Shown: positions 1-5,084 of the stretch, piece after piece
How positions within the stretch are numbered: position 1 is the first letter of the stretch
Layout: every line of letters begins with the position of its first letter
Assembly: GCA_009926815.1 (NCBI GenBank)
Contig: RFOC01000133.1
Coordinates: 1 to 5,771 of the forward strand
DNA length: 5,771 nucleotides
From: Planctomycetota bacterium
Lineage (GTDB): Bacteria > Planctomycetota > Phycisphaerae > Phycisphaerales > SM1A02
Direction of reading: 5' to 3'
Program-made: the position numbers and the translations under genes
The notes under the pieces: model-generated
Seen by the model: the letters and a program-made list of their open reading frames with translations, nothing else
The model's database searches: none
Told to the model about the DNA's origin: nothing

Positions 1-141
1 GAGGGCATGCAGCCCTTCCGCGGCGGCAGCTGGTTCAACTGCCCCATCTGCGCCAGGGCGGCAAGCCGGACGCTGACGAAGCCCGACACGCGCGAGGGCA
101 CGGTGGGCTTCCGGGCCTGTCGCACCCCCGCGTCAGGGTGA
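1..141 (+). CDS. C-terminal end of an FGE-sulfatase (SUMF1) domain protein, 5' partial
   Basis: Reading from base 1 gives 46 residues and a TGA stop at 139-141; the start lies outside the window. The fragment has the hallmark end of the formylglycine-generating-enzyme/SUMF1 fold: an RGGSW motif at fragment residues 7-11, an Arg/Ala stretch RAASR at 19-23, and the closing VGFR at 35-38. Family members include true FGE, which oxidises a sulfatase Cys to formylglycine, but also many other proteins (EgtB-like enzymes, kinase-linked and surface proteins), so the C-terminus alone does not fix the reaction. Two Cys lie at 14 and 17 as CX2C. Genuine FGE has its two catalytic Cys as CX4C beginning four residues after the Gly of the GSY/GSW motif, so this is probably not a canonical sulfatase activator. 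Its last 9 bp overlap the end of the convergent lipoprotein gene. Domain assignment is strong; the exact activity is unknown. Confidence 0.8.
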   Translation, partial: EGMQPFRGGSWFNCPICARAASRTLTKPDTREGTVGFRACRTPASG

Positions 142-1269
142 CGGTGCCACGCGGTCGGCCAGGAAGCGCTCGCCGCGGCGGATGCCCACGATCCAGACAT
201 CCTTGCGCGGCACGGGGCCGTCCGCGTACGAGATGACCCCCGAGGCGCCGCGGTAGTTCCGGATCTCGCCGATCGCGCGCGCGATGTCCGCGGGTGCCGG
301 CGGCCCGATCACGCTGGCGCGATTCACGGCGGTGTTCACCATGCTCATGGCGTCGTACCCCAGTGCCGCGAAGCCGTTGGGTGGCGGCGTGCCGTAGGCC
401 TCGAGATACGCGGCGGCGAAGGCGGCGGCTTCCGGCGTGGCGCCCTTGCCGAACCACGCATGCGTGGTGAAGAACACGGCCTCCGACTGCAGTTGCGGCA
501 CCTCGTCGTAGATCGAGCAGTCCAGGCCATCGCCGCCCAGGATGGGCGTGAAGGGAAGCGCGGTCCGGATGGGCCCCAGCATCAGGCGCAGCCCATCGGG
601 TTCGGCCGAGAGGAACACGAAGTCCGGCGCCGTGCCCGATCCAAGCGCGGCCACGGACGCCATGGCGCGCGGCGAGCGAAGGTCGATCCGGGTCTCGATG
701 GTGCCGCCGAGTCTCTCGAACGACTGCGCGAACGCGCGGGCAAGCCCGCTGGTGTAGTCGTACCGAGCATCCATGACGATCGCGCACCTGCGGCCGAAGG
801 TGCGCACGGCGTGCCTGGCCGCCGCCTGTGCCTGCAGGTCGTCGCTGAACGCCGCCAGGAAGGTGCCGGGGCCGCAGCGGTTGGGGAGCACCGGATCCGT
901 GGCCCCCACGATCATGAAGGGCTTGCCCGCCTGCGTGAACACGGGCACGGCGGCCATGGCCTCGTCGCTGTCGTTCAGGCCCACGCCCACCAGGGCGATC
1001 GGCTCCAGCTGCTGCGCGGCGGCCTTCGCGGCCGCGGGGGTGCTGGCGGCGTCACGCTCCACCAGCTGGAGCCGTGCCGCGGGCAGGGCACGGATGGCGG
1101 CGTCCAGGTCGGCTCGCTGCATGGCCAGCTGCGCGCCGGCGGAGGCGGCCATGCCGAAGTCGGCGTTGGAGCCCGAACGTTCCATGAGCAGGGCCGCGGT
1201 CGGTCCACCCGACACGCAGGCGGTCAGCGGCAGCAGCAGACAGGCGAGCAGCGCGTGGATCCGGGGCAT
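133..1269 (-). CDS. ABC transporter-type substrate-binding lipoprotein (type I periplasmic-binding fold, LivJ/AmiC-like)
   Basis: This 378-residue protein begins with a short n-region, a hydrophobic stretch at 6-17 and a lipobox L15-T-A-C18, so it should be cleaved before Cys18, lipidated and membrane-anchored outside the cytoplasm. The lipobox at the normal distance supports the ATG at 1269. The rest resembles the receptor family that binds branched-chain amino acids, amides or urea. Signs are a first-lobe stretch at about 92-123 ending in a strand and GATDP (residues 122-126), a second-lobe strand at 162-167 followed by DYTSGLARAF, the segment GFAALGYDAM at 299-308 and YRGASGVISY near 339-348. 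These proteins usually feed a Liv-type permease and two ATPases. None is next to this gene, so it is an orphan here and may serve a distant transporter or act as a sensor. The ligand cannot be deduced. The gene is divergent from der with a 50-bp gap and converges on the FGE-domain gene. Confidence 0.85.
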   Translation of the reverse strand: MPRIHALLACLLLPLTACVSGGPTAALLMERSGSNADFGMAASAGAQLAMQRADLDAAIRALPAARLQLVERDAASTPAAAKAAAQQLEPIALVGVGLNDSDEAMAAVPVFTQAGKPFMIVGATDPVLPNRCGPGTFLAAFSDDLQAQAAARHAVRTFGRRCAIVMDARYDYTSGLARAFAQSFERLGGTIETRIDLRSPRAMASVAALGSGTAPDFVFLSAEPDGLRLMLGPIRTALPFTPILGGDGLDCSIYDEVPQLQSEAVFFTTHAWFGKGATPEAAAFAAAYLEAYGTPPPNGFAALGYDAMSMVNTAVNRASVIGPPAPADIARAIGEIRNYRGASGVISYADGPVPRKDVWIVGIRRGERFLADRVAPSP

Positions 1270-1275
1270 GCGGGC

Positions 1276-1281
1276 AGTCTA
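1276..1281 (-). promoter_or_regulatory. Possible -10 element (TAGACT) for the substrate-binding lipoprotein gene
   Basis: On the minus strand TAGACT sits six bases before the ATG at 1269. It matches the bacterial -10 consensus TATAAT at four of six positions, including the key first T, second A and last T. No -35 hexamer is recognisable and there is no purine-rich ribosome binding site in the six bases. If used, transcription would begin at or within a base or two of the ATG, giving a leaderless mRNA. This rests on pattern only. Confidence 0.3.
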
Positions 1282-1319
1282 GGTGTGCAGACGCCGCGGT
1301 CCGGGCGGGTCCCCGTACC

Positions 1320-2912
1320 ATGGGTCGCTCCATGCTTCCCCGACTGGCCATCATCGGTCGCCCCAACGTGGGCAAGAGCAGCCTGTTCAACAGGCTCGCG
1401 GGCAAGCGCATCTCCATCGTGGACCCCACGCCGGGCGTGACGCGCGACCGGATCGGTGCCGCCATCAGCGTGAAGCCCACGCGTGGACCGGCGCGCGCGG
1501 TGGAGGTGGTCGACACCGGCGGATGGGGCGTCTACACCACCGACAAGAACCGCATCGACGATGCCGGCAAGGACCTGGCGGGCCTCACGCCCGACATCGA
1601 GTTCCAGATCATGGCCGCGGCCGAGGCGGCCGACGTGATCCTGTTCACCATCGACGCTCGCGATGGCGTGCTGGCGCTGGACCGCACCGTGTCGCAGCTG
1701 CTGCGACGGCGTGGCATGGCCAGGCGAACCCTGCTGGTGGCCAACAAGGTGGATGACCGAAGCCTGGAGAACGCCGCGCAGGATGCCGCCCAGCTGGGCT
1801 TCGGCCAGCCCATCTGCGTGAGTGCCCAGAGCGGCAACGGCCTGAACCGCCTTCGCGACGCGATCTGCAGCCGGCTGCCGGAGAAGTCGGACGAGGTGGA
1901 CGAGGCGCCGCCCGGCAGCGACCTGCGCGTGGCCATCGTGGGTCGCCGCAACGCGGGCAAGAGCAGCCTGATCAACCAGCTGGCGGGCGAGCCGCGCGTG
2001 ATCGTGAGCGAGATCGCCGGCACCACGCGTGACAGCGTGGACGTGCGGATCGAGATGGGAGAGCGGGCCGTCACCTTCATCGACACCGCCGGTGTGCGCA
2101 AGCGCAAGAGCTGGGATGGCGACATCGAGTTCTACGCCAACACCCGCACCACCGACGCCATCGCCCGCGCGGACGTGTGCTGGCTGCTGCTGGACGCCAC
2201 CGAGAAGAGCAGCCAGATCGAGAAGCAGCTGGCCGGGCAGCTGATCGAGGGCTTCAAGCCCACGGTGATCGTGGTGAACAAGTGGGACCTGGTGCAGCGC
2301 AAGCTGAAGCCCGCCGACTATCAGGAGTACCTCACGCAGGAATTCCCCGGCCTCGAGTTCGCGCCGATCTGCTTCGTGAGCGCGAAGTCAGGCCTGGGCG
2401 TGCGCGACGCGGTGGCCATGAGCTTCTCGCTGCGCGACCAGGCGGCCCATCGCGAGGGCACCGGCCGCATCAACAGCGCCATCCGTCGCATCCTGGAGGA
2501 GCGCGGTCCCAGCAGCAAGCTGGGCACGAAGGCGAAGGTGTTCTACGTGAGCCAGATCGCCGTGAACCCGCCCACGATCGCGGTGGTGGTGAACAAGCCC
2601 GCCCTGTTCGAGGGCCAGTACGAGCGCTACCTGCTCAATCGCCTGCGCGAGGAGCTGCCCTTCAGCGAGGTGCCGATCAAGTTGCAGTTCAGCGCGCGTC
2701 GTCGCTGGCAGGATTCGCCCGAGGGCCGACCGGACAGCGTGGCCACGGGCGTGCCTGAGGATGCGCCCGAGGCGGACTTCGAGGCCGGCGACAAGCCGCG
2801 TCGCGCCCAGCCGCGGGCCAAGGCGGCGCGCAAGCCGGCCACCGGGCGCAGTGGCCGCATGGCCGCGAAGGCCGCCGCCAAGGCGGCCCGTCGGGGCCCT
2901 CGCAAGCGCTAG
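1320..2912 (+). CDS. der: Ribosome-assembly GTPase Der (EngA), double Era-like GTPase
   Basis: Der is a cytoplasmic GTPase that binds the large ribosomal subunit and is needed for its maturation. The 530 residues show both GTPase domains and the C-terminal KH-like domain. G-domain 1 has P-loop GRPNVGKSS 13-21, PGVTRDR 38-44, DTGG 65-68, NKVD 142-145 and an SAQSG motif at 168-172. G-domain 2 has P-loop GRRNAGKSS 208-216, GTTRD 234-238, DTAG 255-258, NKWD 320-323 and SAKSG 354-358. The KH-like domain spans about 375-460 and is followed by a basic Lys/Arg/Ala-rich tail (491-530). E. coli Der is about 490 residues; the extra length is the tail and a longer switch II loop in domain 1. The start could instead be Met5 at 1332, which gives an N-terminus closer to typical Der. 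Neither ATG has a Shine-Dalgarno sequence. The stop overlaps that of the convergent exported-protein gene. Confidence 0.97.
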   Translation: MGRSMLPRLAIIGRPNVGKSSLFNRLAGKRISIVDPTPGVTRDRIGAAISVKPTRGPARAVEVVDTGGWGVYTTDKNRIDDAGKDLAGLTPDIEFQIMAAAEAADVILFTIDARDGVLALDRTVSQLLRRRGMARRTLLVANKVDDRSLENAAQDAAQLGFGQPICVSAQSGNGLNRLRDAICSRLPEKSDEVDEAPPGSDLRVAIVGRRNAGKSSLINQLAGEPRVIVSEIAGTTRDSVDVRIEMGERAVTFIDTAGVRKRKSWDGDIEFYANTRTTDAIARADVCWLLLDATEKSSQIEKQLAGQLIEGFKPTVIVVNKWDLVQRKLKPADYQEYLTQEFPGLEFAPICFVSAKSGLGVRDAVAMSFSLRDQAAHREGTGRINSAIRRILEERGPSSKLGTKAKVFYVSQIAVNPPTIAVVVNKPALFEGQYERYLLNRLREELPFSEVPIKLQFSARRRWQDSPEGRPDSVATGVPEDAPEADFEAGDKPRRAQPRAKAARKPATGRSGRMAAKAAAKAARRGPRKR

Positions 2913-2914
2913 CG
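2907..2914. other. CGCTAGCG palindrome carrying the stop codons of two convergent genes
   Basis: The perfect 8-bp palindrome is centred on CTAG. Read on the plus strand, TAG at 2910-2912 ends der; read on the minus strand, TAG at 2911-2909 ends the 704-residue exported protein. The two coding regions thus overlap by four bases and neither has its own 3' untranslated spacer before entering the other gene. No T-rich tract follows on either strand, so it does not look like an intrinsic terminator. Confidence 0.9.
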
Positions 2915-5023
2915 ACGACCGCCGCCGTGCGGTGCCGCGTGGTTCGCCTGGTGGAACCCACTGGGCGACCGCTGCATGGGACGCCGACCCTCCTGCGGTG
3001 CCTGCCGGTGGCCATCACCCACCCACTCCGCGCTGCCGTTGGCCGCTCGCGTGGCGGCGCGAGGATCGTTGAAGTCGCCCCTGGCATTGGCCATGTTCCA
3101 CGTCCGCGCGTTCGTGGCCTTCTGGTCGATGCCGCGCTGGATGGCGTTCCAGTTGCCCGCCCGGGCCAGCGCATGCTCGTCGAAGCCCCGGTCATTCACG
3201 GCGCGGTTCATGGTCGCGTTGCGAAGCTGATCGGCGCGGCTCCGGTCCGCCCACGCGCTGTTCCACCGATTGCCGTCGTAGGGATGCCAGTCGTGCCACC
3301 AGCGATCCCATCCTCCGTTCCAGCCCCAGTGGCCCCAGCCCCATCCGTAGGCCGCGGACCATCCCGGGTACCAGCCCCAGCCGGTCCACCCGGCGTTCAG
3401 GACCTCGGGATACACCGCCGGCTGCCAGGCACCCCAGGTGTCGGCGGCTGGTGGCGCGAAGGTGCCCGTGTCCTGGTCATACGACGCCTGCGTGCCCCAC
3501 GTCTGCGGTCCCACGGCGCTCGCGTAGCCCGTGCCGAAGACCACGGTCCCATCCTGCACGAACGTGCCCACGTACCCGCTGGTGAAGCCGAAGGTGACGC
3601 TGTCGGCGTCGCTGGCGTACACGCGCACGAAGGTCACCGGGTAGACCGGACAGCTCGATGGAATGGTGTAGATGGGTTCGGGCACGGCGTCGCAGAGCGC
3701 CCATGGGCCGCGGTCGGAGGTCGCCGTGAACCAGGCCGCCGAATCGCAGCAGAAGAGCTTGCCGCCCACCCGGATCACGGGCTGGCTGCTGTTGGTGGCG
3801 TAGCTCATGTCGGTGCCCTCGATCGGCGCCCACGCGGGATCGCCGCTCCACGTCACGCTGCATGCCGCCTTCGATCGCTGCAGCACCACGTTGCGGACCA
3901 GTCCGGTGCTGGCCACGGCCTCGCGAGCCGCCGGCGTGCCGGGCACGCTGGCCATGGCTGCAGCCACGCGTGGACGCGCGGTGTCCACCGTGGCGAAGGC
4001 CTTGGGCACGTTGGCGGGAGCCACCAGATTCCAAGGACCCGTCCAGGCATCGGCGCTGAACCAGCGACCACTGGCCAGCACCCACAGCCGCGGACTCTGG
4101 TTGCAGACCAGCACGGTCTGGGCGGTGTTGGTGACCAGGCCGATGTCGTTGCCGATGTTGACCACGTTGGGTTCACCGTTCATGGTGACCAGCACGGTGG
4201 GCTGCGTGACCACCAGCACGGCCGGGGGCGTGGTCGATCCATCGCCCTGGACACGCTCCACGTCATCACCCACGTCCGAGGGCGTGGCTGGTGGCTGGCC
4301 CAGGGCGTTCACGGCTGCCGCCGGAGGCGCCGGAGTGGGCTCGTAGGGACCAGCCAGTGCCGCCGACTTCATCCAGCGGTCCGCGCCCAGTCGCACCACC
4401 CACGCGCGGTTCCAGTCCTGTGCGGGAGCCTGCAGCAGGATGAAGGGCGTGTTCGTGACGCGGCTCCATCCGGTGTCACCCAGTGGCGAAAGCCGCGGAT
4501 CACCGGTCACGCTGACGAGCACCGTGGGTCGGATGGTGACCACGATGGCCGGGACCGCGGTGGACAGGCGGGTCTCGGTGCGCGTGGCCGTCACGGTGAT
4601 GTCCTCGGTCAGCGTGGAGAGCGGCAGGGTGATCGCCATGCCGTCGAGCGAGCGGGTCAACGCGGCGGAGATCGCCGGACCATCGGACAGGCCGGTCACG
4701 CCCGTGATGGCGAAGCCGTTGAGTTCGACCATGCCCGCCACATCCGCCGCCGCCATGGATGCGGTCATGGAGACCGCGCCGCTTCGCTCCGGCGCGTCGC
4801 CCTGCTTCACCTGCAGCACGGAGGTCATGGTCACGGTGCCCGCGGAGAGCCCGGTGAACTGCGGTTGGTTCAGCGTGTAGCCGGTGCCGTCCACCGTGGT
4901 GGTCTGGGGCCACTCGCCGGCGTTGCGGGGTGCACCAGCCGGGGTGGCGGCCTGCCAGGGAACCGCGGCAGGGGAGGCGGCGGACAGGCCCAGCGACGCG
5001 AGGATGATCAGGTGGCGAAGCAT
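2909..5023 (-). CDS. Exported repeat protein of the type often annotated 'carbohydrate-binding family V/XII'
   Basis: From the ATG at 5023 the product is 704 residues and opens with a Sec-type signal peptide: MLRH, a hydrophobic core at 5-16, and Ala-rich cleavage region at about 15-20. This is why I prefer it to the ATG 35 codons upstream, whose extra residues are not signal-like. An N-terminal domain (about 45-150) is followed by three diverged modules at about 158-229, 267-332 and 377-441, each with GDP/GEP, a central TN or TNS, and a closing W...GPW or GPY. Next comes a conserved block around 460-500 (VRVYAS, TSGYVGT, GTVVFGTGY), a Trp/Gly-rich stretch (546-591) and a hydrophilic Asn/Arg/Ala-rich tail. 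From memory, large proteins with this architecture in proteobacteria and planctomycetes carry the carbohydrate-binding label without tested function. I infer a secreted or cell-surface protein; ligand and role are unknown. It holds six Cys, five clustered at 388-458. It is divergent from the PSP1 gene and converges on der. Confidence 0.8.
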   Translation of the reverse strand: MLRHLIILASLGLSAASPAAVPWQAATPAGAPRNAGEWPQTTTVDGTGYTLNQPQFTGLSAGTVTMTSVLQVKQGDAPERSGAVSMTASMAAADVAGMVELNGFAITGVTGLSDGPAISAALTRSLDGMAITLPLSTLTEDITVTATRTETRLSTAVPAIVVTIRPTVLVSVTGDPRLSPLGDTGWSRVTNTPFILLQAPAQDWNRAWVVRLGADRWMKSAALAGPYEPTPAPPAAAVNALGQPPATPSDVGDDVERVQGDGSTTPPAVLVVTQPTVLVTMNGEPNVVNIGNDIGLVTNTAQTVLVCNQSPRLWVLASGRWFSADAWTGPWNLVAPANVPKAFATVDTARPRVAAAMASVPGTPAAREAVASTGLVRNVVLQRSKAACSVTWSGDPAWAPIEGTDMSYATNSSQPVIRVGGKLFCCDSAAWFTATSDRGPWALCDAVPEPIYTIPSSCPVYPVTFVRVYASDADSVTFGFTSGYVGTFVQDGTVVFGTGYASAVGPQTWGTQASYDQDTGTFAPPAADTWGAWQPAVYPEVLNAGWTGWGWYPGWSAAYGWGWGHWGWNGGWDRWWHDWHPYDGNRWNSAWADRSRADQLRNATMNRAVNDRGFDEHALARAGNWNAIQRGIDQKATNARTWNMANARGDFNDPRAATRAANGSAEWVGDGHRQAPQEGRRPMQRSPSGFHQANHAAPHGGGRR
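3251..3388 (-). repeat. Trp/Gly-rich segment in the exported protein
   Basis: Residues 546-591 of the 704-residue protein contain 14 Trp in 46 positions, interspersed with Gly, Tyr, His and Asp, in GW and WGW steps with no fixed period. It is a low-complexity segment between the conserved block and the hydrophilic tail. Such aromatic stretches can bind carbohydrate or stick to membranes and to each other; nothing here decides between these. Confidence 0.75.
3701..3895 (-). repeat. Module copy 3 of the exported protein (residues about 377-441)
   Basis: The most diverged of three copies. It lacks the PTVLV strand seen in copies 1 and 2 but keeps SGDP (393-396), ATNSS (409-413), WF (431-432) and RGPW (438-441) in the same order and at similar spacing. 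It also carries C388, C425 and C426, with C444 just after it. Confidence 0.65.
4028..4225 (-). repeat. Module copy 2 of the exported protein (residues about 267-332)
   Basis: Shares with copy 1 the strand PTVLV (275-279) followed by a polar pair and GEP (283-285). It then has TNTAQ (299-303), GRWF (319-322) and TGPW (328-331). Resemblance is at protein level: the PTVLV codons differ from those of copy 1 at synonymous positions, so the duplication is old. Confidence 0.7.
4337..4552 (-). repeat. Module copy 1 of the exported protein (residues about 158-229)
   Basis: Contains PTVLV (166-170), GDP (174-176), VTNTP (189-193), DRW (215-217) and AGPY (224-227), the same ordered landmarks as copy 2. 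A Pro/Ala-rich linker of about 37 residues joins it to copy 2. Confidence 0.7.
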
Positions 5024-5030
5024 GGCCGCG

Positions 5031-5036
5031 AAGATA
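5031..5036 (-). promoter_or_regulatory. Possible -10 element (TATCTT) for the exported repeat protein gene
   Basis: On the minus strand TATCTT lies seven bases before the ATG at 5023 and fits TANNNT, with four of six matches to TATAAT. No -35 box stands out and no ribosome binding site fits in the seven bases, so use of this element would imply a leaderless or nearly leaderless transcript. Pattern evidence only. Confidence 0.3.
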
Positions 5037-5049
5037 TGCCCACGCCCGA

Positions 5050-5055
5050 TACGAT
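5050..5055 (+). promoter_or_regulatory. Possible -10 element (TACGAT) for the PSP1 gene
   Basis: TACGAT fits TANNNT with four of six matches to TATAAT. It lies eight bases before an in-frame GTG (5064) and 29 bases before the ATG at 5085. Transcription from it would begin near 5062-5064. It overlaps the left arm of an inverted repeat, so a protein bound there could block it. No clear -35 box is visible. Confidence 0.3.
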
Positions 5056-5074
5056 GGGCCGGCGTGTCCATCGT
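5051..5074. repeat. 7-bp perfect inverted repeat in the divergent gap
   Basis: ACGATGG at 5051-5057 is matched by its exact reverse complement CCATCGT at 5068-5074, separated by 10 bases. The half-site centres lie 17 bp apart. The repeat lies between the two divergent starts at 5023 and 5085 and covers the possible -10 of the PSP1 gene and the alternative GTG start. It could be an operator or, in RNA, a small hairpin; a chance match cannot be excluded. Confidence 0.4.
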
Positions 5075-5084
5075 TCCGCTGCCC

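Noticed and set aside
1270..1319. Operator or riboswitch in the 50-bp gap between the lipoprotein gene and der.
   Set aside because: Apart from the TAGACT hexamer I found no inverted repeat or conserved leader, and the space is too small for a known riboswitch class.
460..1440. A 326-codon plus-strand frame antisense to the lipoprotein gene and running into der.
   Set aside because: No domain-like sequence; both overlapping frames (lipoprotein and Der) are unambiguous.
2890..2935. A bidirectional terminator at the der/exported-protein junction.
   Set aside because: There is only an 8-bp palindrome with no loop and no T-rich tract on either strand.
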